Positions 37,739 to 47,072 of a DNA stretch of 64,000 nt are shown piece after piece. Each line of letters opens with the position of its first letter. Position 1 is the first letter of the stretch. Source of the stretch: Pseudomonas paraversuta (GTDB lineage Bacteria > Pseudomonadota > Gammaproteobacteria > Pseudomonadales > Pseudomonadaceae); assembly GCF_904063065.1 (NCBI RefSeq), contig NZ_CAJFCL010000006.1, forward strand, positions 1 to 64,000, given 5' to 3'. The notes below the pieces were generated by a model. The model did not search any database. It saw only the letters and a program-made list of their open reading frames with translations, and was not told the origin of the DNA. The position numbers and the translations under genes are program-made.

Positions 37739-38199
37739 AAACGCCCCTTCAGTTCAATCACCAGCAAATCGCAGGCAGACTCAACCAGATCCAGCACCTC
37801 TTCAAAGCCTGCCTCACCGTCGTAATAAGGGTCGGGCACCTCGTCTTTAACGCCATCGAAACGACGCAGGAACAGGTCAAGCCCGGCCTTGCCGTTGGCA
37901 GGCTGCAAGGCTTTAAGGTCGCGCAGGTTGCTCAGGTCCATGGCCAGAATCAGGTCATAGTGATTGAAGTCGGCCGCGACCACCTGTTGCGCACGCTGCG
38001 CCGACAAATCGTAACCCCGCCGCATGGCTGCGCGCTGGGTACGCTTGTCCGGCGCCCCGCCTACGTGCCAGTTGCCCGTTCCTGCAGAAGCCACTTCAAC
38101 ACGCCCGGCCAGACCCGCTACCTGCAACTTGTGGCGCAGTACGCCTTCGGCCGTAGGAGAGCGACAGATATTACCCAGACAAACGAACAGGACGCGCAT
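37735..38199 (-). CDS. Low-molecular-weight protein-tyrosine phosphatase
   Basis: A 154-residue phosphatase with the P-loop CLGNICRSP (Cys7, Arg13) and the general-acid Asp in VPDPYYDGEAGFEEV. ATG 38199 overlaps the kdsB stop (TGATG) and is preferred to a TTG one codon earlier. Its place between kdsB and murB is conserved in Pseudomonas. The physiological target is not evident. Confidence 0.93.
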   Translation of the reverse strand: MRVLFVCLGNICRSPTAEGVLRHKLQVAGLAGRVEVASAGTGNWHVGGAPDKRTQRAAMRRGYDLSAQRAQQVVAADFNHYDLILAMDLSNLRDLKALQPANGKAGLDLFLRRFDGVKDEVPDPYYDGEAGFEEVLDLVESACDLLVIELKGRL

Positions 38200-38963
38200 C
38201 AAGCCTCCAGCAAACGCCGAACGCGCTCGAGGTCTTCAATGGTATCGACACCGGCCGCAGGCGACTCGAGCACGTCGGCCACATGGATTCGTACACCATG
38301 CCAAAGTGCCCGCAGCTGCTCCAGACGCTCGGTGTTTTCGAGCCAGCAAGGGCCCCAGCTGACGAAGTCATGCAGGAAACCGGCGCGATAGGCGTAGATC
38401 CCGATATGGCGACGATAGGGCACGCCGGCAGGCAACTGCTCCGGGTGCGAAGCGAAATCATCACGAGCCCAGGGCAAGGTAGCCCGGCTGAATGTCAGCG
38501 CCAGCCCGTTGATATCACTGACCACCTTGACCACATTCGGGTTGAACAGGGTCTCGACGTCTGTGATCGGCTCGGCCAGCGTCGCCATGCTTGCTTCGCT
38601 GTGGGCCGCCAGGTTGATCGCGACCTGATCAATCAGTTGCGGTGGAATCAGCGGCTCGTCGCCCTGCACATTGACCACTATGGCATCGCTGGCCAGCCCC
38701 AGCTGGGTGGCCACTTCGGCCAGGCGATCGGTACCGGACTCGTGATCGGCACGGGTCAGCAATACTTCGGCACCAAACCCCTTGCAAGCCTCGACAATGC
38801 GCGCATCGTCAGTGGCCACTACCACCCGCTGCGCACTGCTTTTACAGGCCTGTTCCCAGACGTGTTGAACCATCGGCTTGCCGGCAATCGTCAGCAGCGG
38901 TTTGCCGGGCAAACGGGTCGACGCGAAGCGCGAGGGAATTACGACGGTAAAAACCGGAATCAT
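38199..38963 (-). CDS. kdsB: CMP-KDO synthetase
   Basis: A 254-residue cytidylyltransferase that activates KDO for lipopolysaccharide inner core. Begins with [17 protein letters not shown], the nucleotide-binding motif, and contains [12 protein letters not shown] with metal-binding Asp. It overlaps the Trm112-like gene by four bases and belongs to the lpxK-ycaR-kdsB-ptp-murB operon. Confidence 0.95.
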   Translation of the reverse strand: MIPVFTVVIPSRFASTRLPGKPLLTIAGKPMVQHVWEQACKSSAQRVVVATDDARIVEACKGFGAEVLLTRADHESGTDRLAEVATQLGLASDAIVVNVQGDEPLIPPQLIDQVAINLAAHSEASMATLAEPITDVETLFNPNVVKVVSDINGLALTFSRATLPWARDDFASHPEQLPAGVPYRRHIGIYAYRAGFLHDFVSWGPCWLENTERLEQLRALWHGVRIHVADVLESPAAGVDTIEDLERVRRLLEA

Positions 38964-39145
38964 TTATCCAGACGCTCATCAGTGCTGAGGGTGCGGGCTT
39001 CGGTTTCAAGCATCACCGGAATCCCGTCGCGGATCGGGTAAGCCAGGCCTGCACCCTTGCTGATCAGTTCGGTTTTATCGGCGCTGAGCTTGAGCGGGCC
39101 TTTGCAAACAGGGCACGCGAGGATATCGAGCAGCTTGGTGTCCAT
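38960..39145 (-). CDS. Trm112-family small zinc-finger-like protein (YcaR)
   Basis: A 61-residue protein, [20 protein letters not shown] at the N-terminus with one CPxC pair and no second pair. It is conserved between lpxK and kdsB in proteobacteria. Eukaryotic Trm112 activates methyltransferases, but the bacterial role is not settled. Overlaps kdsB by four bases. Confidence 0.92.
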   Translation of the reverse strand: MDTKLLDILACPVCKGPLKLSADKTELISKGAGLAYPIRDGIPVMLETEARTLSTDERLDK

Positions 39146-39171
39146 AAAATGTTCCCCTGAATAAAGATCGG

Positions 39172-40182
39172 TTAGGGCAAAAGACGATTGGGTAAAAGAC
39201 GCAATAACTGCCGGTCAAACCACAGCACGAAGGCTTCGGAAGGAACAGCGTCAACCGCCAGGTACCACCAGTCAGGTGACGCAAAGTCGCGGCACTTCAC
39301 CGCGTCCTTTTCGGTCATGACCAGAGGCAATGGCGGCATGAAATTCAAGACCTCGGCACTATAGGGCGCATGGTCTGCAAAAGCATGGGCGATTGGCCGC
39401 CAGTGTAGCGTTTCGAGGGTGGTGAAGAAACGCTGCGGATTACCGATCCCGGCCACGGCATGCAAGGCCTGTTCAGGCGGGAAAAAGTCCAGCGCCTTGC
39501 GCTCGCCACTGAGCAGGTTGATCAGCGCAGTCGGCTGCAACTGAAACGCAAATCCACCTTGGGGGTCGCTGGCAGCGCCGTTATACAGCACCGCATCCAC
39601 ACTCAGTAATCGCTCCGCCGGTTCCCGCAACGGCCCCGCCGGCAGGCAATGACCATTGCCCAGGCCCCGGGCGTTATCGATCAGCACCAACTCCAGATCC
39701 CGGGCCAAGCGGTAATGCTGCAAACCGTCGTCCGAAAGAATCAGATCCAGTGGCTCGCTGGCCAGCAAGGCTTGAACCGCACGACTGCGATCGGGGTCGA
39801 TCATCAATGGTACGCCGGTTCGCTGCACGATCAGCAAGGGCTCGTCCCCCGCTATTCTGGCGCTGTGATCGGCGCTGACACGCCACGGCAATTGAGGCGG
39901 CCTGGCGCCATAACCACGGCTCACCACCCCAACCCGCAGACCATTGCGCTGGCAATGCTCGATCAGCCACAAAATCAGCGGTGTTTTACCGGTACCGCCG
40001 ACGGTGATATTGCCTACCACCACCAGCGGTACGGGCGCACGATAGATCTCGCCCTCTCCCGCGATAAAACGCGCGCGCTTGCGCTCTACCACTTTGCGGT
40101 ACAGGCATTCCAGCGGGCTCAACAGCTTGAGCAGCGGATGCCCGGCATACCAGGCACGCAGCAAACGATCGGACATGGCCAT
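39172..40182 (-). CDS. lpxK: Tetraacyldisaccharide 4'-kinase
   Basis: A 336-residue membrane-associated kinase that adds the 4'-phosphate of lipid A. An N-terminal hydrophobic helix is followed by the P-loop [12 protein letters not shown], and [19 protein letters not shown] is a family signature. Its ATG overlaps the exbD stop (TGATG). A second in-frame ATG two codons later is also possible. Confidence 0.94.
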   Translation of the reverse strand: MAMSDRLLRAWYAGHPLLKLLSPLECLYRKVVERKRARFIAGEGEIYRAPVPLVVVGNITVGGTGKTPLILWLIEHCQRNGLRVGVVSRGYGARPPQLPWRVSADHSARIAGDEPLLIVQRTGVPLMIDPDRSRAVQALLASEPLDLILSDDGLQHYRLARDLELVLIDNARGLGNGHCLPAGPLREPAERLLSVDAVLYNGAASDPQGGFAFQLQPTALINLLSGERKALDFFPPEQALHAVAGIGNPQRFFTTLETLHWRPIAHAFADHAPYSAEVLNFMPPLPLVMTEKDAVKCRDFASPDWWYLAVDAVPSEAFVLWFDRQLLRLLPNRLLP

Positions 40183-40610
40183 CAGTGAGGCGCCTGCGCC
40201 TCAACGGTGGTCATGCGCAAATGGCTGAAGCCGAGCTTGCCGGCCGCATCCATCGCAATAATGACCGCCTGATGCTGGGTCTTGCCATCGGCACTGATCG
40301 ACAATGGCAAGCTGGTATCGCCACCGGACTCCCTCTGCAGGGCCTCGATCAGGCTCGCCAGATCGTTTTTTGGCAGCAATTGGTCGTTCACCGAAAACAC
40401 CCCGTCTGCGCTGATGGCGATATCCAGCTGCCTGGTGTTCTGCTCGTCACTGGGCGAGCCGGTGACGGCTTCCGGCAGATCCACCCGCAACTGGGTTTCG
40501 CGGGTAAAGGTGGTGGTTACGACAAAGAACAGCAACAGGATAAACACCACGTCAATCAACGACGCGAGGTTGATATCGACCGTTTCCCGTGGCTTGCGGC
40601 GAAACTTCAC
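40182..40610 (-). CDS. exbD: ExbD/TolR-family biopolymer transport protein
   Basis: A 142-residue inner-membrane protein with one N-terminal membrane helix (about residues 17-37; [20 protein letters not shown]) carrying the proton-conducting Asp of the family, and a periplasmic domain. It forms the motor with ExbB. It overlaps exbB by four bases. Lying next to lpxK rather than tonB, it is the second ExbBD set of Pseudomonas; the partner it energises is not obvious. Confidence 0.92.
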   Translation of the reverse strand: MKFRRKPRETVDINLASLIDVVFILLLFFVVTTTFTRETQLRVDLPEAVTGSPSDEQNTRQLDIAISADGVFSVNDQLLPKNDLASLIEALQRESGGDTSLPLSISADGKTQHQAVIIAMDAAGKLGFSHLRMTTVEAQAPH

Positions 40611-41242
40611 ACTTTGCTCCCGACCATGTCGACTTCGCGGTCGCCTTGCACCACTTCGACCAGTTTGATCGCTTCCTGCTCCATGCCAACCACCAGTTCA
40701 TCGACCCGGCGCTGCAGGAAGCGATGGAAGAACACCGCCGGAATACCGACCATCAGTCCCGCAGCAGTGGTAATCAGCGCTTTGGAAATACCGCCCGCGA
40801 GTATCGCAGCGTTGGTGGTCATGCCCGAGCCCATGAACGAACTGAAAATATCGATCATGCCCAGAACCGTGCCCAGCAGTCCCAGCAACGGCGCCATGGC
40901 GGCAATGGTGCCCAATGCATTGAGGTAACGTTCAAGCTCGTGAATGACCCGGGCGGCGGCCTCTTCGATGCATTCTTTCATGATCTCGCGACCATGCTTG
41001 GAGTTGGCCAGGCCGGCAGCCAGGATTTCACCCAATGGCGAATCGGCGCGCAATTGCTTGAGTTTTTCCTTGTCCAGCTGCTTGTCCTTGATCCAGACCC
41101 AGACCTGCCCGAGCAGATGGGGCGGAGTCACGCGGCTGGCACGCAGGGTCCACAGGCGCTCGACAATAATGCCCAGCGCGGCAACAGAGCTCAGAATGAT
41201 CGGCAGCATCATCCAGCCGCCGGATTTGACCAGTTCCCACAC
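40607..41242 (-). CDS. exbB: ExbB/TolQ-family motor protein
   Basis: A 211-residue inner-membrane protein with three membrane segments (near the N-terminus and about residues 105-130 and 150-170). The motifs AMAPLLGLLGTVLGMI and ALITTAAGLMVGIPAVFF are family hallmarks. GTG 41242 gives VWELVKSGGWMMLP, matching the P. aeruginosa protein; the frame upstream to 41311 is not conserved. Coupled to exbD. Confidence 0.93.
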   Translation of the reverse strand: MWELVKSGGWMMLPIILSSVAALGIIVERLWTLRASRVTPPHLLGQVWVWIKDKQLDKEKLKQLRADSPLGEILAAGLANSKHGREIMKECIEEAAARVIHELERYLNALGTIAAMAPLLGLLGTVLGMIDIFSSFMGSGMTTNAAILAGGISKALITTAAGLMVGIPAVFFHRFLQRRVDELVVGMEQEAIKLVEVVQGDREVDMVGSKV

Positions 41243-41360
41243 AGTGAAAATCCCCTCGAAAAAGTGCGCCACTTTACCACATGATTGAACTCTCCCTCTT
41301 GTAGCAGCCATGCCTGTCTCGCCGTTTGGGCATGCAACGCACAGCAGCCGGCTTCAAGCA

Positions 41361-43577
41361 TCAATCACGCCAGAAACGGGGTTGATCGCGCAGACTCTCA
41401 GCCTTGCCGAAGGTGCCCAAGCGAAACCGCAGCGCTCCCTGCTCGGCACTGTCCAGTATCTGCACCCCCAACCCCTGATAGCGCGCCAGCACTTGAGGGT
41501 GCGGATGGCCAAAGCTGTTGCCGTGGCCCCGGGAGATCAGCACCACCCGGGGTGCCAGGGCCTTGAGCAAATCCACCGAGGATGACGTGCGACTGCCGTG
41601 GTGCGGGGCTTGCAGCCAGCGGGTGGGGACGCCCAACGAAGTTTGCAACAAGGCCCGTTCGGCCCGGGCGTCAATATCCCCCGTCAGCAGAAGCCGCTCG
41701 CCGCCGGCTTCAACCTGCATCACACAGGACCTCTGATTGCTGTCACTCGCCCCTGACCACTGCCAGAGCGAAAACTTCACGCCATCCCACTCCCAACTCT
41801 CGCCGCTGGTACAAGGCTGCGCCCGCAACGGCTCCGCCAACCCCGGCAACTCACCGCCGATGACCCGCAGGGCACCGACTTCCTGCTGTACCGCCAGGGC
41901 CCCGCCGGCGTGATCGGCGTGCGCGTGACTGATCAGCATCAGGTCCAGCCTGGCTATCCCCAAGGAGCGCAACACCGGTACCACCACCCGCTCGCCCTGG
42001 TCAAAATCCCTGACTTTCGGTCCCGCGTCATAGAGCACGGCGTGATTGCGGGTGCGCAGCACAATGGCCAGCCCCTGCCCCACATCCAGCTGCCACACTT
42101 CAACCTGACCGCGAGGGATTTGCTCACGCGGGCTGAAAACTGCGAGCAGCACCAGCGGCCACCCCAGCGGCCGCAGTATCACGCCTGCCGGCAGCATCAA
42201 CAGCAGCGCCCCGAAAGCACTCAACAGCCACACTGCCAAGGGAACTGTTACAGGCAACCAGGGGGAAAAATACCCGGCCAGCAAGGTCAGCCCCCTGATC
42301 AACCCATCAAGCAAACCGCCTGACACCCAAAGCAGGGTTTCGCCAAACCAGGGCACCGGTAACAGCAACGTACCCAGAAGTGCCGTGGGCAATACCAGCA
42401 GACTGATCCACGGCACAGCCACCAGATTGGCCAGCGGGCCGCTCAGGCTGATGGGCAAGCCCAGGATCCAGAGCATCGGAAACAGCCCCAGGGCAATCAT
42501 TGCTTGGGGCCGGGCCCATGCCACGTGCCAATCCCAGGGCCCCAGGCGTCCACTGAAGGTGAAAATCAGCACCGCCACGGCGGCGAAGGACAGCCAGAAT
42601 CCCGGCATCAGACTGGCCAGCGGCTCAATGATCAACACCCCGTTGAGCGCCAGCAAAAACGGTAGCCAAACCCCCAGATGACGAAACCGCAGACGCCATA
42701 TCAGCACCAGCCCCAGCATGACGCATGCCCGCTGAACCGGTACTTCAAAGCCTGCCAGCAAGCCGTAACCCAGCGCGCCGGCAAACCCCAGGCCACAGGC
42801 CCATGGCAGCCATGGCAGACGCCGCGGCCACCAGCCACGGCGTGCCAACCAGGCGACCAGGCCGTAAATCAGTCCGGCACACAGACCAATGTGCTGACCC
42901 GAGATCACCAGCAAGTGCACGGTTCCGGTAGCCTGCAGCAGCCTCCAGTCGTCACTGCTCAGGCCCGAGCTGTCGCCCATGACCAGCGCGGCGAGCCACG
43001 GCGCTCGCCCATTGGTATCGGTGTGCAGCACACGCTTGCGCAAATCGTCGCGCCAGGCATGACTGGCCGGTTCGAGCAGTTGACCCGCCTTGACAGTTCC
43101 AGTCGCGCCAATCCGCTGCGCCAGCAACCAGGCCTGATAATCAAAGCCCTGGGGATTAAGCAGACCCCGGGGCTGCTTGAGTTTCACCGCCAGCCGCCAG
43201 CGCTCGCCACTGTTGACCGGCGGCCCGCCGTACCAGCCCAGCCGGATAGTCCCGGGCAAAGCAGTGTGCCGCGAGCGGGCATCGCGCAATTCAAAGCGCA
43301 CGGTGCTATCAGTCTGCCGGGGCAACCCGACTACACGCCCTTCAACCCACAGCGTTCGACCATCCAGTGCGCCGGGCAATCGATCATCCAGTGCACTCTG
43401 CCCCTGAAAACAGGCCCATGTCAGCCCGATCAGGAACAGCCCCACCGGATAGAAACGAATGATGAGCAGCAACAGTCCCGCAACCAGCATTGACAACAAC
43501 CACCCGCCCGGTGGCAACCCGGGTAAAAACCGCAACGCCATCAAACCCGACGCCAGTGCCAACATTCCCGTATGCAT
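41361..43577 (-). CDS. comEC: ComEC/Rec2-family DNA uptake channel
   Basis: A 738-residue multi-spanning inner-membrane protein. An N-terminal soluble domain (DUF4131 type), a ComEC core with many hydrophobic segments (about 200-490, motif HLLVISGQHIGL), and a C-terminal beta-lactamase-like domain with SHAHADHAGG (metal site) near residue 560. It is thought to carry single-stranded DNA across the inner membrane during transformation. Start is uncertain: ATG 43577 (MHTGMLALASG) is preferred, with 43589 four codons longer. Confidence 0.9.
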   Translation of the reverse strand: MHTGMLALASGLMALRFLPGLPPGGWLLSMLVAGLLLLIIRFYPVGLFLIGLTWACFQGQSALDDRLPGALDGRTLWVEGRVVGLPRQTDSTVRFELRDARSRHTALPGTIRLGWYGGPPVNSGERWRLAVKLKQPRGLLNPQGFDYQAWLLAQRIGATGTVKAGQLLEPASHAWRDDLRKRVLHTDTNGRAPWLAALVMGDSSGLSSDDWRLLQATGTVHLLVISGQHIGLCAGLIYGLVAWLARRGWWPRRLPWLPWACGLGFAGALGYGLLAGFEVPVQRACVMLGLVLIWRLRFRHLGVWLPFLLALNGVLIIEPLASLMPGFWLSFAAVAVLIFTFSGRLGPWDWHVAWARPQAMIALGLFPMLWILGLPISLSGPLANLVAVPWISLLVLPTALLGTLLLPVPWFGETLLWVSGGLLDGLIRGLTLLAGYFSPWLPVTVPLAVWLLSAFGALLLMLPAGVILRPLGWPLVLLAVFSPREQIPRGQVEVWQLDVGQGLAIVLRTRNHAVLYDAGPKVRDFDQGERVVVPVLRSLGIARLDLMLISHAHADHAGGALAVQQEVGALRVIGGELPGLAEPLRAQPCTSGESWEWDGVKFSLWQWSGASDSNQRSCVMQVEAGGERLLLTGDIDARAERALLQTSLGVPTRWLQAPHHGSRTSSSVDLLKALAPRVVLISRGHGNSFGHPHPQVLARYQGLGVQILDSAEQGALRFRLGTFGKAESLRDQPRFWRD

Positions 43578-43710
43578 AACCCGATCCAATAAAGCCGTTT
43601 TATCGGATTAGTCGGAAGCTGCGCTCCAGGTTTTAAGAATTGTCACAAAGTCTGAGCAAGCGGCTAGCTTAACTTGGGCATACTGCACTCTTACTCCGAG
43701 CGAGAAGCCT

Positions 43711-44226
43711 ATGCCACGGCGGATTTTCAAACGCTACATGCCGGATCCGGCCAGCATCAGGGAACACAAGTCCTTACGTTTCCTGGGCACCTTGCTGCAT
43801 GATCCCAACCTCTGGCACCTCAATCGGCACTCCGTTTCCCGTGCAATGGCGGTGGGGATCTTCGCCGCGTTTATTCCCATGCCTTTCCAGATGCTGCTGG
43901 CCGCCTTTCTGGCGATCACGGTGCGCAGCAACATGCCCATTTCGGTGAGTCTGGTCTGGCTGACCAACCCGATCACCATGCCGCCCGTGTTCTATTGCAC
44001 TTACCAAATGGGGGCATGGCTGATGAATGTCCCGGCCCGCTCACTGCCCGACGAACTGACCTGGGAATGGATCAGCAGCCAGTTGTCCACCCTGTGGCAG
44101 CCATTTTTGCTTGGGTCAGTGGTGTGTGGCGTCGTACTCGGGGCGCTGGCCTATTGCCTGACCCAGTTGTACTGGCGCTGGTGGGTCAGCCGCCAATGGA
44201 AACGCCGACATAACAAGCGCCCATAA
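43711..44226 (+). CDS. DUF2062 domain-containing membrane protein
   Basis: A 171-residue protein with at least two hydrophobic segments (about 48-70 and 125-150). Characteristic DUF2062 motifs are LHDPNLWHLNRHSVSRAMAVG, FIPMPFQM and WLTNPITMPP. The family is widespread in Proteobacteria without a proven function. It is divergent from comEC. A terminator-like stem interrupted by a REPIN follows its stop codon. Confidence 0.88.
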   Translation: MPRRIFKRYMPDPASIREHKSLRFLGTLLHDPNLWHLNRHSVSRAMAVGIFAAFIPMPFQMLLAAFLAITVRSNMPISVSLVWLTNPITMPPVFYCTYQMGAWLMNVPARSLPDELTWEWISSQLSTLWQPFLLGSVVCGVVLGALAYCLTQLYWRWWVSRQWKRRHNKRP

Positions 44227-44427
44227 AAAAGGCCCCGTAAGGGTAATGCTGCTCACTTAAACGCCTGCTGTCTCAACTGCAGGAGCGAGCTTGTTTCGCG
44301 ATGGTCTCCAGAGCGCCGTGTTCAACCTGTAAACACGCATTCTTGTTAACAATCATCGCGAGACAAGCTCGCTCCTGCCAAGGCAGGGTTTATTCATGTG
44401 AACAGCATTAGCCGCTACGGGGCCTTT
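44225..44427. terminator. Terminator stem split by a REPIN in its loop
   Basis: AAAAGGCCCCGTA (44227-44239) pairs with TACGGGGCCTTTT (44416-44428 region), and AATGCTGCTCAC (44245-44256) pairs with GTGAACAGCATT (44398-44409) with one mismatch. Between them lies a REP pair (44278-44379). The stem is otherwise an ordinary bidirectional terminator between convergent genes. Confidence 0.65.
44278..44379. repeat. REPIN (inverted REP pair)
   Basis: GCAGGAGCGAGCTTGTTTCG (from 44278) and CGAGACAAGCTCGCTCCTGC (to 44379) flank a short spacer. The core matches the REPs at 2776-3335 and 36038. It occupies the loop of the terminator stem. Confidence 0.8.
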
Positions 44428-44444
44428 TGCATGCTGATGAAAGA

Positions 44445-45224
44445 CTACTGGCGCATCCCGCGACCACTGACCAGCAAGCGTGCGCAAGCGATGTACAGCA
44501 CGATCGTTGCCACCACCATAAAAGTCAGGGCCACGCTGATCTTGATGTCCGAAACCCCAAGAATGCCGTAGCGGAAGGCGTTGACCATGTGCAGCACCGG
44601 GTTGGCCAGCGATACGGTCTGCCAGAACGGCGGCAGCAGGGTAATTGAATAAAACACCCCGCCCAGGTACGTCAGCGGCGTCAGCACGAACGTCGGGATG
44701 ATCGAGATATCGTCGAAGTTGCGCGCAAATACGGCGTTGATAAACCCCAGCAGAGAGAAGATCGTTGCCGTCAGCACCACCACAACTATGGTCAGGCCCA
44801 GGTGATGCACCTGCAAATGGGTGAAGAACAGTGACAGCAGGGTCACGATCACGCCCACCATCAACCCGCGCAGAATCCCGCCGACCGTGAAGCCGATCAA
44901 AATAGTGTGGGGCGATACCGGCGATACCATCAGCTCTTCAATCGAGCGCTGGAACTTGGCGCCAAAGAAGCTCGACACCACGTTGCCGTAGGAGTTGGTG
45001 ATCACCGACATCATGATCAGGCCCGGTACGATGTACTCCATATAGGTGAAGCCACCCATATCACCGATTTGCCGACCGATCAGGTTGCCGAAAATTACAA
45101 AATACAAAACCATGGTAATCGCAGGCGGCAGCAGGGTTTGCGGCCAGATGCGGGTAAAACGCCGCACCTCACGATAAATAATGGTGTTCAACGCAATCAG
45201 GTTGGGGCGCAGCTCCGAGCTCAT
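44445..45224 (-). CDS. ABC-2 type transporter permease (YadH-like)
   Basis: A 259-residue inner-membrane permease with about six hydrophobic segments; motifs EYIVPGLIMMSVITNSYGNVVSSFFG and LTYLGGVFYSITLLPPFWQ are typical of YadH-like exporters. It overlaps the ATPase gene by four bases, so the two form one exporter. In E. coli the YadGH substrate is unknown, and it is unknown here. Confidence 0.9.
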   Translation of the reverse strand: MSSELRPNLIALNTIIYREVRRFTRIWPQTLLPPAITMVLYFVIFGNLIGRQIGDMGGFTYMEYIVPGLIMMSVITNSYGNVVSSFFGAKFQRSIEELMVSPVSPHTILIGFTVGGILRGLMVGVIVTLLSLFFTHLQVHHLGLTIVVVVLTATIFSLLGFINAVFARNFDDISIIPTFVLTPLTYLGGVFYSITLLPPFWQTVSLANPVLHMVNAFRYGILGVSDIKISVALTFMVVATIVLYIACARLLVSGRGMRQ

Positions 45225-46153
45225 ATCGCCACCTTTGCCAGGTTTTTCTCGACCAGCGACACGAATAACTCCTCAAGACGATTGGTTTTATTACGCAGGC
45301 TGACCACTTCAACGTTTTGAGCGGCCAACTGAGTGAACAGACCGGTAATGCCCACCGCTTTATCCACCTGCACTTCCAGGGTGTGATCGTCGAGCAACTG
45401 GCTCGGATAACCGATCAGTTGCACCGGCACCGCCTGCGGCTTCTTCAGGTCAAGCAAGAAGGTCTCGACATGCAGCTGGCCCAGCAATTGACGCATGCTG
45501 GTGTTCTCGACAATGGTGCCGTGATCGATGATCCCGATGTTGCGGCACAGCTGCTCAGCCTCTTCCAGGTAATGCGTGGTGAGGATGATGGTGGTGCCCT
45601 GCTCATTCAATTCGGTGAGGAAGGTCCACATTGAACGACGCAGCTCAATGTCCACGCCTGCAGTGGGCTCGTCGAGAATCAACAGCCGCGGCTCGTGCAC
45701 CAGTGCCCGGGCAATCATCAGGCGCCGCTTCATGCCGCCCGACAACGAACGCGAAGGGGTTTCGCGCTTGTCCCAGAGCCCCAGTTGCGTCAGGTACTTC
45801 TCGGCGCGTTCCTTGGCGATTTTCGGCGGGATACCGTAATACCCGGCCTGGGTCACCACGATATCGAAGGTCTTTTCAAACTGATTGAAATTGAACTCCT
45901 GCGGCACCACGCCAATACAGCGTTTGAGTGCCGCAGGGTCACGATCGAGATCATGGCCGAAGATATTCACTGTGCCGCTGGTCTTGTTGACCAGGGTAGA
46001 GAGAATGCCGATGGTGGTGGATTTGCCGGCGCCGTTGGGGCCCAGCAAGGCAAAAAAGTCACCTTCAGCAACATCCAGATCGATACCACTCAGGGCCTGG
46101 AAACCGTTGCCGTAGGTTTTGGTTAGCTGCCGTATGGACAGAGCGGAACTCAT
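45221..46153 (-). CDS. ABC transporter ATP-binding protein (YadG-like)
   Basis: A 310-residue ATPase: Walker A GPNGAGKST (about 38-46), signature SLSGGMKRR, Walker B LLILDEPTAGVD and the switch His in LTTHYLEEAE. It powers the permease encoded directly downstream. From memory, P. aeruginosa has the same pair in front of a GST and fadE (PA2811-PA2815), as here. Confidence 0.92.
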   Translation of the reverse strand: MSSALSIRQLTKTYGNGFQALSGIDLDVAEGDFFALLGPNGAGKSTTIGILSTLVNKTSGTVNIFGHDLDRDPAALKRCIGVVPQEFNFNQFEKTFDIVVTQAGYYGIPPKIAKERAEKYLTQLGLWDKRETPSRSLSGGMKRRLMIARALVHEPRLLILDEPTAGVDIELRRSMWTFLTELNEQGTTIILTTHYLEEAEQLCRNIGIIDHGTIVENTSMRQLLGQLHVETFLLDLKKPQAVPVQLIGYPSQLLDDHTLEVQVDKAVGITGLFTQLAAQNVEVVSLRNKTNRLEELFVSLVEKNLAKVAI

Positions 46154-46299
46154 ATCGGATTACGCACCAAGATGAAGGAAAGGGAGAGACCCAAGTAAGG
46201 ACGAACTGTCTGCATGACAAGTCCGGCAAGGCCTTTAAACACCTCGTATGGTGCTTGGCCCGGCCGCACAAGTACAGTCGCCCGTATTAATAGTAGGTA

Positions 46300-46923
46300 T
46301 TAAGTCAACGCAGTCATGACCGCACTGCGGTAGGCCGGACGCAGTTTCAAACGCTCATACCAGGCATTGAGATGCGGCAGGGACGGACGTTCGATGGGCA
46401 TTTCAAACCAGGCGTAGATGAACGAGCCAAGCGGGATGTCACCCATACCGATTTCATCACCCGACAAGTAAGGTTTTTCAGACAGGGCCTGATCCACGAT
46501 TTCCAGCAACTGCCCGCAAGCCTGGATGGCGGCATTGATCGCCACCCAGTCCTGCTGCTCGGCCGGAGTACGCAAGACACCCCAAAATAGCGGGCGGAAG
46601 GCTGCGGCAAAGGAAGTGCTGGTCCAGTCCATCCATTTGTCCGCCTGGGCCCGCACCTTGGGATCGGTGGGATACCAGGACGTGTCCGCGCCATATTGGG
46701 CGGTCAGATAACGCACGATGACGTTGGATTCCCACAGCACGAAGCCGTCATCCTCGATCGTCGGCACTTGTCCATTCGGGTTCAACGCCCGGTATTGCGG
46801 GCTGTTTACCACGCCGAACGCACCACCTGCCTCTTCCCGACTGTAGGGCAGTGCCAGCTCTTCAATACACCACAAGGCCTTTCTGACATTTGACGAATTC
46901 TTGCGACCCCACACTTTCAGCAT
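46300..46923 (-). CDS. Glutathione S-transferase family protein
   Basis: A 207-residue protein with an N-terminal thioredoxin-like GST domain (MLKVWGRKNSSNVRKALWCIEEL, with the glutathione-contact NPNGQVPTIED and WESNVIVRYL) and an all-helical C-terminal domain. It stands alone between the ABC exporter and fadE. Substrate unknown. A 149-bp gap without a gene separates it from fadE. Confidence 0.9.
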   Translation of the reverse strand: MLKVWGRKNSSNVRKALWCIEELALPYSREEAGGAFGVVNSPQYRALNPNGQVPTIEDDGFVLWESNVIVRYLTAQYGADTSWYPTDPKVRAQADKWMDWTSTSFAAAFRPLFWGVLRTPAEQQDWVAINAAIQACGQLLEIVDQALSEKPYLSGDEIGMGDIPLGSFIYAWFEMPIERPSLPHLNAWYERLKLRPAYRSAVMTALT

Positions 46924-47072
46924 GACTCAACTCCTGATTGATAGACGCCACAGGAGTCTACGCCGGGACGTCGAACTCCGTCTCCCGCATGAGGTCACTA
47001 TTGCAACTACCTTGATATGGACTTGCGACTAAGCTCACAAGGGTGCCTGAATGGCCTCACGGAGGATTGAAT

